Positions 1 through 5,525 of a stretch of 5,606 bases of DNA are shown here, piece by piece. The translations under genes and the position numbers were made by a program. The notes under the pieces are model-generated. The model was not told where the DNA came from, ran no database searches, and worked only from the letters and a program-made list of their open reading frames with translations. Position 1 is the first letter of the stretch, and the number at the start of each line of letters is the position of its first letter. This DNA comes from an uncultured Oscillospiraceae bacterium (GTDB lineage Bacteria > Bacillota > Clostridia > Oscillospirales > Oscillospiraceae), in NCBI GenBank assembly GCA_934569215.1, contig CAKTKF010000097.1:1-5606 (forward strand). Direction: 5' to 3'.

Positions 1-8
1 TTCCTCCT
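1..8 (-). promoter_or_regulatory. Ribosome binding site of a leftward gene that starts off the left edge
   Basis: Read on the minus strand the first eight bases are AGGAGGAA, a full Shine-Dalgarno match. No start codon follows inside the window, so the gene it serves must begin a few bases beyond position 1. The promoter at 62-90 points the same way and would give a leader of about 55 bases ending here. The product cannot be known from this window. Confidence 0.7.
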
Positions 9-35
9 ATGATGCCTTCCCTGGGAAAAGCAAAT

Positions 36-58
36 TGTGTATGCAAGAATTTTACACA
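36..58. repeat. Inverted repeat TGTGTA-N11-TACACA next to the left-edge promoter
   Basis: Two perfect 6-base arms (36-41 and 53-58) are separated by 11 bases. The right arm begins only 3 bases downstream of the TATAAT at 62-67, so the repeat covers the expected transcription start and first transcribed bases. The layout suits a repressor operator; a 5' end hairpin is also possible. Arms this short occur by chance in AT-rich DNA, so the functional reading is weak. Confidence 0.35.
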
Positions 59-61
59 TGT

Positions 62-90
62 ATTATAGCCTAAAAAATTCGACTTTTCAA
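62..90 (-). promoter_or_regulatory. Sigma-A type promoter reading left, for the off-window gene
   Basis: On the minus strand there is TTGAAA (85-90), exactly 17 bases of AT-rich spacer, then a perfect TATAAT (62-67). This is 5 of 6 and 6 of 6 to the housekeeping consensus with ideal spacing. Expected start of transcription is about position 55, giving a leader of about 55 bases that ends at the AGGAGGAA at 1-8. It shows that the gene to the left is transcribed on its own, separately from the glycosyltransferase gene upstream. Confidence 0.75.
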
Positions 91-206
91 TAGGGAAATC
101 CAATAAAAATTGCGCCCTATCCGGATTCTTCTTTGCCTTCTCCGTCACAGCCCAAACAGACGTGTAGAAACAATTGTTTCTGCGGGCAGAAATCGCTTCC
201 TGTCTT
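91..206. other. AT-rich non-coding spacer
   Basis: This stretch lies between the left-edge promoter and the stop codon of the glycosyltransferase. I see no reading frame with a ribosome binding site on either strand. Its only visible structure is the pair of overlapping hairpins at 166-192. Confidence 0.6.
166..192 (-). terminator. Two overlapping hairpins after the glycosyltransferase gene, possible terminator
   Basis: Bases 166-181 form a perfect 16-base palindrome (AGAAACAATTGTTTCT). Bases 177-192 form a second perfect inverted repeat, TTTCTG-CGGG-CAGAAA. They share TTTCT, so only one can fold at a time. In the leftward transcript the TTTCTG/CAGAAA stem comes first, 14 bases after the glycosyltransferase stop, and is followed by a T-rich but broken run. 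That makes it a weak intrinsic terminator candidate; the long uninterrupted U tract of a strong one is missing. Confidence 0.4.
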
Positions 207-1187
207 CTATCCCTGCCGCGTCTTGAGCTTCTCAAAAAACGGATTTAGCCAGATAAACAGTTGGGGATGAATTTTTACCAGCTGCCGCTTAAGTTTCGTG
301 ATTCTTCCCATATCATCGCCATAATTACCTGTAAGAGGCGCAACGATTCTCCGGACAAGCTCTTTATTCAGCTCCTTCCACTCCGGCATCTTCCAGGTGA
401 TGAGAAGCATATCCATACAAAGGTCGATATACTGATTGTAGGCCTCCGGGACACACACAGGAAATTGTTCCTGATAAAATGCAAGCCGATCTTCAGTGCT
501 GGTAACCCAATCAAAGAACCGGGTTGTATAATGCCCCCGTGTAATGCTGTTTTCTGACAGGTAATAGGAATACATTGACTGTCCTGTATAAGTTACCCGT
601 CCTGCCTTTGCAATAAGCAGATACTGCATTGCCAAATCTTCCAAATACACGTTTTTCTGCCGCAATCCGTCAAATATTCCAGCGGCATATAATTTATTCC
701 ACATGGAATTGGTTATACGTCCGCCGTGAATCAGTTCCATCTGGGCGTTGGTACTGTCAACCGTTAATTGTGCATTCAGATCTGAGTCAAAATATCCAGT
801 GATTTCCCCATCCCCCGCAACAAAGGCTGTGCCGCAGCAGGAAATCTGCGCATTTTCAGCAATCATTCTTTGCAGCAGGACTTCATACATCTCCGGGTCA
901 ATCCAATCGTCCGCATCCACGAATCCAACATAGTCGCCATGCATGGCGTCCAGTCCGGCATTTCTGCCGGACGCCACGCCGCCGTTCTCCTTGTGAATCA
1001 CGACAATCCTGGGATCCTTCAAAGCAAACGAATCGCACAGTTCCCCACTTCTGTCGCAAGACCCATCATCCACCAGGATGATCTCCAAATTCCGATAGGT
1101 CTGCGCACGGATACTGGCAACACATTTCGTGAGATACTTTTCCGCATTATATACAGGCACAATAACAGAAATCAACGGTTCGGGCAT
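207..1187 (-). CDS. Family 2 (GT-A fold) glycosyltransferase
   Basis: A cytoplasmic or membrane-associated enzyme that should move a sugar from a nucleotide-sugar donor to a growing surface polysaccharide, teichoic acid or similar acceptor; donor and acceptor cannot be read from sequence. The 326 residues open with the classic GT2 start ISVIVPVYNAEKYL (6-19), followed by the nucleotide-binding LVDDGS (38-43), NGG.ASGRNAGL (69-79), and the metal-binding DADD (91-94). The WNKLY (163-167) and LEDL (182-185) motifs are where GT2 enzymes of this kind carry the catalytic base. No transmembrane segment is obvious. I prefer the ATG at 1187 because GAGGGGA (1194-1200) sits 6 bases before it; an in-frame GTG at 1202 would add five residues but would place that site inside the gene. 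Sampled lines are about 42-57% GC against about 60% in the peptidase upstream, which suggests acquisition by transfer. Confidence 0.9.
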   Translation of the reverse strand: MPEPLISVIVPVYNAEKYLTKCVASIRAQTYRNLEIILVDDGSCDRSGELCDSFALKDPRIVVIHKENGGVASGRNAGLDAMHGDYVGFVDADDWIDPEMYEVLLQRMIAENAQISCCGTAFVAGDGEITGYFDSDLNAQLTVDSTNAQMELIHGGRITNSMWNKLYAAGIFDGLRQKNVYLEDLAMQYLLIAKAGRVTYTGQSMYSYYLSENSITRGHYTTRFFDWVTSTEDRLAFYQEQFPVCVPEAYNQYIDLCMDMLLITWKMPEWKELNKELVRRIVAPLTGNYGDDMGRITKLKRQLVKIHPQLFIWLNPFFEKLKTRQG

Positions 1188-1247
1188 CTCATTTCCCCTC
1201 ACTACTCAATGTTATGTCGTTTTTCACAAAAGCGGTAAATCCGCATA
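1188..1247 (-). promoter_or_regulatory. AT-rich gap between peptidase and glycosyltransferase, weak promoter and hairpin
   Basis: The 60-base gap is AT-rich. On the minus strand TTTACC (1234-1239) and CATAAC (1211-1216) are spaced by exactly 17 bases, each 4 of 6 to the sigma-A consensus, so a weak promoter for the glycosyltransferase is possible. A small stem GCGG-TAAAT-CCGC (1232-1244, plus-strand reading) followed on the minus strand by TTTT could weaken read-through from the peptidase gene. Neither signal is strong alone; read-through from the yqeG promoter is equally possible. Confidence 0.3.
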
Positions 1248-2312
1248 TCAAACAACAATCAGATTTTTCGGGCTTCCGGTAACGACCTCGCAGCCATCCT
1301 CGGTGATAATGGTTACATCCTCGATACGAACGCCGAATTTTCCGGGCAGATAGATGCCCGGTTCCGCGGAGCAGACCACGCCCGCGGGCAGCGGCTCAAC
1401 GTTGCTGGCGTTGGGGCTGGGGTTCTCATGGATTTCCAGACCCAGGCTGTGGCCGTAGCCGTGGCCAAAGTATTCGCCGTAGCCGGCGTCGGTAATGACC
1501 TTCCGGGCGGCGCCGTCGATCTCCTTGCCGGGAACACCCGCCTTCGTGGCGGCGATGGCGGTCAGCTGCGCCTTGAGGACGGTGTCGTACACATGCTTCA
1601 TCTCGTCGGTGGCGTAGCCGACGGCGACAGTACGGGTCATGTCGGAGCAGTAGCCCATGTAGGACGCGCCAAAGTCCATGGTGACGAAGTCGCCCTTCTG
1701 AATGACCCGTTCCCCAGCGACGCCATGGGGCAGGCTGGTATTGGGGCCGGACACCACAATGGGGTCAAAGGCCAGGCCGGTGCCGCCGTTTTTGTACATA
1801 CAGTAGATCAGCTCCGCCTGAAGCTCCAGCTCGGTCATGCCGGGCTTGATGCGGGTGATGACCTCGGCAAAGGCTCTGTCGGTGATGGCCTGCGCCTTGC
1901 GCATCAGCTCCAGCTCCCAGTCTTCCTTGGTGCCTCGGAAGGCGTAGATGGGCTTGTGGAAGGGCACCAGCTTGGCGTTCAGCTTTTCGTCGTAGTGGAA
2001 GTACTCCTCTGCGGTGAGATAATGCTCCTCGTAGCCAAGGGCGGTCACGCCGAAATCGGCAATGGCCGTGTTCAGGCGCTGGATGTAGCTGTTCTCCCGG
2101 TTCACCTCCAGAACCTCGAAGCCCTTGAGGTTCTTCTCGGCGGACTCGATGTAACGGCTGTCGGTGAAGTAGCGGCAGCCCTTCTTGGTGACGATGGCGA
2201 CGCCCTCGGCGATGTCGAATTCCGCGCCGTAATGGCGGCTGTAGCGGGAGGTCAGCAGCAGGCCGTCCACTTCCCCGTCCAGCAGGGTCAGATACTTGTC
2301 AAGATTTTTCAT
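1248..2312 (-). CDS. Xaa-Pro aminopeptidase / dipeptidase, M24B family
   Basis: A cytoplasmic metallopeptidase that should remove the N-terminal residue before a proline, or split Xaa-Pro dipeptides, in peptide recycling. The 354 residues match the short YqhT/PepQ-like bacterial form. The creatinase-like N-terminal domain spans about 1-125 and the pita-bread catalytic domain about 130-350. All five metal ligands of the family are in place: Asp213 (TMDFG), Asp224 (CSDMTR), His288 (GHGYGH), Glu317 (AEPGIY) and Glu331 (RIEDV). His196 in PHG and His295 in HENP, the usual substrate-side histidines, are also present. No signal peptide is seen. The ATG at 2312 follows AAGGAG (2322-2327), which lies inside the last codons of yqeG, and starts 2 bases after the yqeG stop, so translation of the two is probably coupled. 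Whether it prefers dipeptides (PepQ) or longer peptides (PepP) cannot be decided here, so I give no symbol. Confidence 0.95.
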   Translation of the reverse strand: MKNLDKYLTLLDGEVDGLLLTSRYSRHYGAEFDIAEGVAIVTKKGCRYFTDSRYIESAEKNLKGFEVLEVNRENSYIQRLNTAIADFGVTALGYEEHYLTAEEYFHYDEKLNAKLVPFHKPIYAFRGTKEDWELELMRKAQAITDRAFAEVITRIKPGMTELELQAELIYCMYKNGGTGLAFDPIVVSGPNTSLPHGVAGERVIQKGDFVTMDFGASYMGYCSDMTRTVAVGYATDEMKHVYDTVLKAQLTAIAATKAGVPGKEIDGAARKVITDAGYGEYFGHGYGHSLGLEIHENPSPNASNVEPLPAGVVCSAEPGIYLPGKFGVRIEDVTIITEDGCEVVTGSPKNLIVV

Positions 2313-2314
2313 GG

Positions 2315-2812
2315 TTACATTCTCCTTTTCTTTGCAGATAAAATAAATGGCAGTTCCAGCACGTGACGTGCCTTCAGCCAGAAATTGTGATTGTTGATGG
2401 CGCTGACCAGAATGGAGGTCACGCCGACGCAGTTGGCGCCGAGGGTATCGGTGTAAATCTGATCGCCCACCAGCGCGGCGTTTTTTGCGGGAATGTCATA
2501 TTTTGCCAGACATTCCCGGATGCCCTTGGAAAAGGGCTTTTTCGCATGGGTAATGCAATCTAAGCCGTGTTCCTGACAAAACCGCGGCACCCGATCCTTG
2601 CGGCTGTTGGAGACGATGCACACGGTGATGTCCGTCTGCTTCATCCGGTTCAGCCACGCCGTCATCTCCGCCGTGGGGACGTCGGTGGTGTAGGGCACGA
2701 TGGTATTGTCAAAATCCAGCATCAGCAGCCGGATGTCCCGGGTGTGGAGCAGCTCCGGCGTTATGTCGGTGAGGCGGTTTGCGATGATCTTGGGCAACAG
2801 AGAAAAGGGCAT
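2315..2812 (-). CDS. yqeG: YqeG-family HAD phosphatase (subclass IIIA)
   Basis: A small cytoplasmic HAD-superfamily phosphatase; its cellular substrate is not established. In 165 residues, the usual YqeG length, all four HAD motifs are visible: motif I DFDNT (33-37, nucleophile Asp33 and acid Asp35), motif II around SNS (68-70), motif III Lys91 or Lys92 in KKP, and motif IV GDQ...D (116-122, Asp117 and Asp122). There is no cap insertion, as expected for subclass IIIA. The N-terminal PKIIANRLTDITPELL is typical of the family. The ATG at 2812 has GGGAGG (2818-2823) 5 bases upstream. It is the first gene of the leftward cluster, driven by the promoter at 2875-2903, and its stop lies 2 bases before the peptidase start. 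Family assignment is firm; function is not. Confidence 0.92.
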   Translation of the reverse strand: MPFSLLPKIIANRLTDITPELLHTRDIRLLMLDFDNTIVPYTTDVPTAEMTAWLNRMKQTDITVCIVSNSRKDRVPRFCQEHGLDCITHAKKPFSKGIRECLAKYDIPAKNAALVGDQIYTDTLGANCVGVTSILVSAINNHNFWLKARHVLELPFILSAKKRRM

Positions 2813-2846
2813 AATGTCCTCCCGTGGTTCGTATAGTATTCATAGA

Positions 2847-2862
2847 GCGGAGCCGTCTCCGC
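2847..2862 (-). promoter_or_regulatory. Hairpin in the yqeG leader
   Basis: A perfect 6-bp inverted repeat, GCGGAG (2847-2852) and CTCCGC (2857-2862), with a 4-base loop. It lies just inside the transcript expected from the promoter at 2875-2903, about 22 bases before the yqeG ribosome binding site. No U tract follows, so it is not a terminator. It could stabilise the 5' end of the mRNA or be an operator seen as DNA, since it also lies upstream of the rightward gene. Confidence 0.45.
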
Positions 2863-2874
2863 ATTTCGGCCTAT

Positions 2875-2903
2875 ATTATATCACGGAAAGGAGGATTTGT
2901 CCA
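2875..2903 (-). promoter_or_regulatory. Sigma-A type promoter of the yqeG-peptidase cluster
   Basis: On the minus strand TGGACA (2898-2903) is followed after exactly 17 bases by a perfect TATAAT (2875-2880). Expected start is near 2868, giving a leader of about 56 bases before the yqeG ATG. The -35 box shares its last base with the first base of the ATG of the rightward gene, and the spacer covers that gene's ribosome binding site, so the two genes share control DNA. Confidence 0.75.
2888..2894 (+). promoter_or_regulatory. Ribosome binding site that sets the start of the rightward gene
   Basis: AAGGAGG is 8 bases before the ATG at 2903, ideal spacing. The in-frame TTG at 2897 is only 2 bases away and is too close, so the ATG is the start. 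A TATATT at 2872-2877 could be a -10 box for this gene, but I find no convincing -35 box for it. Confidence 0.75.
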
Positions 2904-3631
2904 TGGTGATTCGTCCGTTTCTTGCCATGACAGCGGCGGAAATCCGGGGAACCGAGACGCTTCCGCCGAAAACTGCCTGGATGGCCTGTCATTTTTCTCC
3001 CTATTCCACAGGGCTTTCCAATCTGCCGAAGGCAGTGCCTCCCGGCTCCATGGTGATTCTGGACGACATCACCCCCATCCATGGGCATGACTCCGAAACC
3101 ATCGCCGCCCAGCTGCGCCCCCGGTTGGATGCGCTTAAATGCAGCGGCGTTCTGCTGGATTTTCAGCGGCCAGGGTATGAGGAATCAGATCTCTTGGCGG
3201 AGCGGCTGTCCGAAGCCCTCCCCTGCCCCGTGGGCGTGTCCGCGCTTTACGGGCGGGGACTGACCTGTCCGGTTTTTCTGCCGCCCGTGCCGCCAGACGT
3301 ATGCCTTGCAAATTATCTTGCCCCATGGCAGGGACGGGAAATCTGGCTGGAACTGGCGTTGGACGGCAAAACCATCACCCTGACACCCGCAGGCGCTACC
3401 ACAGCTCCCCTGCCCCCGGCGGCGCAACTTTCAGGCGGACACCGGGACGAAAAACTGCGCTGCCATTACCAGATTCACACGGACGCGGACAGCGCGCGCT
3501 TCACCCTGTTCCGCACCCCGGAGGATTTAGATGAGCTACTGATCGAAGGCGAAGCGCTTGGCGTCACCCGCGCCGTCGGCTTATATCAGGAGCTGCATGG
3601 CATCTCCCAATTCCTGACCGCCCCGGAATGA
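2903..3631 (+). CDS. Protein of unknown function, 242 residues
   Basis: I do not recognise a named family. The protein has no signal peptide or transmembrane segment and is likely cytoplasmic. The first two thirds alternate short hydrophobic strands and helices: WMACHFSPYSTGLSNLP (26-42), SMVILDDITPIHGHD (49-63), a helix rich in Ala and Leu (65-79), then GVLLDFQRPG (82-91), PCPVGVSALY (107-116) and CPVFLPPVPPD (122-132). That rhythm, with one acidic strand end per repeat, suggests part of a beta/alpha barrel, and GVLLDFQRP is reminiscent of the fourth strand of GH18-like barrels but lacks their catalytic Glu. The last third (about 145-242) looks beta-rich and ends in a helix with TPEDLDELLIEGEALGV. 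It is transcribed alone, divergent from yqeG and ending at its own terminator. Being a real gene is well supported by its ribosome binding site, length and flanking signals; the barrel idea is inference. Confidence 0.85.
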   Translation: MVIRPFLAMTAAEIRGTETLPPKTAWMACHFSPYSTGLSNLPKAVPPGSMVILDDITPIHGHDSETIAAQLRPRLDALKCSGVLLDFQRPGYEESDLLAERLSEALPCPVGVSALYGRGLTCPVFLPPVPPDVCLANYLAPWQGREIWLELALDGKTITLTPAGATTAPLPPAAQLSGGHRDEKLRCHYQIHTDADSARFTLFRTPEDLDELLIEGEALGVTRAVGLYQELHGISQFLTAPE

Positions 3632-3642
3632 TTCACATGACA

Positions 3643-3670
3643 ATGCCCCCTCCCGGCTGGGAGGGGGCAT
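3643..3670. terminator. Two-way terminator hairpin between converging genes
   Basis: A perfect 12-bp stem, ATGCCCCCTCCC (3643-3654) and GGGAGGGGGCAT (3659-3670), closes a 4-base loop GGCT. It lies 11 bases after the stop of the rightward gene and 8 bases after the stop of the leftward membrane protein gene. The stem is very GC-rich. The T runs on either side are short and broken, so termination may rely on stem strength. The position between two converging stop codons makes the role clear. Confidence 0.85.
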
Positions 3671-3678
3671 ACTGCTAT

Positions 3679-4917
3679 TTACGACACCCGAAACTCAACA
3701 TCACCGTCCAGAATGACGGACGCGATCTCGTTCACGTCGATCATGCGGTTGAACATCAGGGTGACGTCACGGTCGGTGTGTCCTACCGCAAACATATGGT
3801 TGGCAACATTCTCGTCCATAACCACGTACTCCGTGTCGTCCTTGAAGGAAATCTTCACCCGTCTAATGCATCTTTCCGGATAGTCCTGCATTTCTCTGGT
3901 ATCCACGCAGATGGCAATGGGCGAAACCTTGATATTCCCGTCCGCCAGAGTCAGATTGCTCATTTCTCCCAGCGCTTTTTCGGGGATCGTGATCTTCTCC
4001 GGGCAGTCAAACCGCCCATCCAGCCGCTCGTACACAAGTCTCTCATATCCGGTATCCACGATTTCCTCACGGGAAGCCCCAGACGCCACTTCCTCGTATT
4101 CGTCGCCCAGCGCCTGCTTCAGATGCTCTATCGCCTCGTCCTCGCTGAACTCCTGCTTGACCTGCTCCTTGGTCTGTTTCCACAGTTCCTTATAATCCGA
4201 CAGACGGATCGGCGCCCACTGGGTGAAGCTCAGCACCAGATCGGTGCTTTCCGGGTTGTCCAGCCGGTAGTAATACGCCGCCGTCAGCTTGGTGTCCGTG
4301 GACTGATCGGGAATGATGTAGCTGTAGCCGTACTGATTGATGTCCAGGATTTCCCCCTCCGGGAAATAAATTTCACCGTTCTCCTGTAATGCATAGTCGG
4401 CAATGCCGTCGGGATTCTCCAAAGTGTAGGTCAGCACGCCGCATTTGGTCACCTGATCGTACATATTGGCGTCCACCGTCAGGGTGTAGCCCTCCCAGGA
4501 AATGCTCTGCCCCACGGGGCTGACCAGCGGCACCGCCTCGGACACCGCCACGCTTTCGTCCACCGGCACCCGGTCATAGGCCGGGATGTCGTAGACCTCG
4601 CCGGGCTTTTCCGGGTCTGTAAAATGCGTCACATCCTTGTGGTCATAGCCCGTTTTGTCGCCGAACAGACCGGATATCATGTCCTGGGGGCTGTCGAAGA
4701 TCACAAAGCCCGCCACCGCATAGGCCGTTACAGCCAGCAGACTTACGATCAGCGCCGCGACCAGCAGATTCCGAAGAATCCGGGAAACGTTTCTTTTCTT
4801 CATTTTGGGTTCCTCCTGTTCCCTTTGACCGGAGGGTCTTGCCGTCGTCAGCTCACTGCGCGTCAGGCGGCTGGATTCCACCTCGCCGATGGCGAGAAAC
4901 AGTTCTTCCGCTTTCAT
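3679..4917 (-). CDS. Single-pass membrane partner of the ECF sigma factor, probable anti-sigma protein
   Basis: This 412-residue protein probably binds the adjacent sigma factor at the inner face of the membrane and releases it on an outside signal. A charged cytoplasmic N-terminal part, MKAEELFLAIGEVESSRL onward (1-46), precedes one hydrophobic segment (about 47-73, LLVAALIVSLLAVTAYAVAGFVIF) and a large outside domain. That domain is acidic (many Asp/Glu), with beta-rich blocks at about 138-235 (SISWEGYTLTV...) and 310-412 and a helical, Glu-rich stretch between. The start style and layout resemble DUF4179-like partners of Clostridia ECF sigma factors; I see no zinc-finger His-Cys motif. The ATG at 4917 overlaps the sigma stop as ATGA and has AGGAGGG (4927-4933) 9 bases before it. 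A second in-frame ATG at 4803 also has AGGAGG (4812-4817) at 8 bases and would give a 374-residue form beginning just before the membrane segment. The anti-sigma role is inference from context. Confidence 0.82.
   Translation of the reverse strand: MKAEELFLAIGEVESSRLTRSELTTARPSGQREQEEPKMKKRNVSRILRNLLVAALIVSLLAVTAYAVAGFVIFDSPQDMISGLFGDKTGYDHKDVTHFTDPEKPGEVYDIPAYDRVPVDESVAVSEAVPLVSPVGQSISWEGYTLTVDANMYDQVTKCGVLTYTLENPDGIADYALQENGEIYFPEGEILDINQYGYSYIIPDQSTDTKLTAAYYYRLDNPESTDLVLSFTQWAPIRLSDYKELWKQTKEQVKQEFSEDEAIEHLKQALGDEYEEVASGASREEIVDTGYERLVYERLDGRFDCPEKITIPEKALGEMSNLTLADGNIKVSPIAICVDTREMQDYPERCIRRVKISFKDDTEYVVMDENVANHMFAVGHTDRDVTLMFNRMIDVNEIASVILDGDVEFRVS
4812..4817 (-). promoter_or_regulatory. 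Internal ribosome binding site before a second start (4803) in the membrane protein gene
   Basis: AGGAGG stands 8 bases ahead of an in-frame ATG whose product begins MKKRNVSRILRN and runs straight into the membrane segment. The six bases also encode Gln-Glu-Glu, so the match may be chance. If used, it makes a form lacking the 38 residues most likely to touch the sigma factor. Confidence 0.4.
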
Positions 4918-5474
4918 ACCGTATAGCCCTCCTGTGTCAGATAATTTTTGAGCTTCTGCCTGGTGCGGGAAAGGGTGCGCAGCACCGTGGCAGGCTTCAT
5001 GCCGTACCGCTGGGCAATCACGCCGCTTTCCTCCACGAAGAAGTACCGCCGCAGGAAAATGTCCTGCTCCCGCGCCGGGAGGGTGTTCAGGAACGCCCGG
5101 ATAGCCTTGGCCAGCTCCTTGGCGTCCATCCCATCCCCCACGCAGCCGGGCGCGGCAATGCAGTCGTCCAGCTCCTCCAGCACCAGTGTCATCTCCCCGC
5201 CGCCCCGCTTCTCGGCGTTCATACTCCGCCAGCGGGAAAAGGCGAGGTTCCGGGTGATTTTGGCGAGGAACATTTTGAAGATGCCCGGACGCTTGGGCGG
5301 GATGGTGTTCCATGCTCTTAAATATGTATCGCTCACGGTTTCCTCCGCGTCCTGATCGCTGTGCAGGATGGAATTGGCGAGGGTGAAGCAATAGCCGCCG
5401 TATTTCCGGTCGGTCTCCGCCACCGCCTGTTCATCCCTGGCAAAATACAAGTCCAGGATCTGTTCATCATTCAT
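4914..5474 (-). CDS. ECF-type RNA polymerase sigma factor
   Basis: A cytoplasmic sigma-70 family factor that steers RNA polymerase to a small set of promoters, probably including its own. In 186 residues it has only the two ECF domains: sigma region 2 at about 18-85, with DAEETVSDTYLRAWNTIP (42-59) being the core-binding and -10 reading helix, and region 4 at about 128-183, with the entry TLPAREQDIFLRRYF and the helix-turn-helix ESGVIAQRYGMKPATVLRTLSRTRQKLK (149-176) that reads the -35 box. The linker (88-120) is Gly- and acid-rich and contains Cys105 and Cys111. The ATG at 5474 has AAGGAGG (5481-5487) 6 bases upstream. Its stop overlaps the start of the membrane partner (ATGA), so the two are made together. 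The exact ECF subgroup and target genes cannot be given. Confidence 0.93.
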   Translation of the reverse strand: MNDEQILDLYFARDEQAVAETDRKYGGYCFTLANSILHSDQDAEETVSDTYLRAWNTIPPKRPGIFKMFLAKITRNLAFSRWRSMNAEKRGGGEMTLVLEELDDCIAAPGCVGDGMDAKELAKAIRAFLNTLPAREQDIFLRRYFFVEESGVIAQRYGMKPATVLRTLSRTRQKLKNYLTQEGYTV

Positions 5475-5489
5475 ACTGTTCCTCCTTGG

Positions 5490-5518
5490 GCGTCCCGGGT
5501 CTATTCCGGTGCGTCCCG
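5490..5518. repeat. 8-base direct repeat GCGTCCCG in the sigma gene leader
   Basis: GCGTCCCG occurs at 5490-5497 and again at 5511-5518, 21 bases apart, which is two turns of the helix. One copy nearly touches the sigma ribosome binding site. Same-face spacing suits a DNA-binding regulator, but this GC-rich DNA makes chance repeats likely. Confidence 0.35.
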
Positions 5519-5525
5519 CTTCTGT

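Noticed and set aside
166..192. CRISPR repeat or insertion sequence end
   Set aside because: There is one local cluster of short inverted repeats, no regularly spaced copies, no transposase and no target duplication in view.
1428..2366. Long open frame of 312 codons on the plus strand opposite the peptidase
   Set aside because: Its protein is a Gly/Val/Ala/His-rich string with no motif, as expected of the antisense of a GC-rich gene, and the opposite strand carries a complete M24 peptidase with all metal ligands.
2567..2909. Plus-strand open frames opposite yqeG running into the divergent region
   Set aside because: No motif or ribosome binding site; the minus strand carries all HAD motifs, and the bases at 2888-2894 serve the ATG at 2903 instead.
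3135..3534. Short open frames in other phases within the unknown gene
   Set aside because: Pro/Arg/Gly-rich shadows of a GC-rich gene; the 2903-3631 frame has the start signals and a balanced residue mix.
3628..4389. Open frame of 253 codons on the plus strand
   Set aside because: It runs through the terminator hairpin and antisense to the sigma partner, has no ribosome binding site and no recognisable domain.
4839..5355. Plus-strand open frames opposite the sigma gene
   Set aside because: Low-complexity antisense products without ribosome binding sites; the minus strand codes a clear ECF sigma factor.
4918..5391. A longer version of the sigma partner starting at 5391
   Set aside because: The extra 158 residues are read out of frame through the sigma gene, are Arg/Gly/His-rich without domains, and the ATG at 4917 has an ideal ribosome binding site and a typical ATGA overlap.
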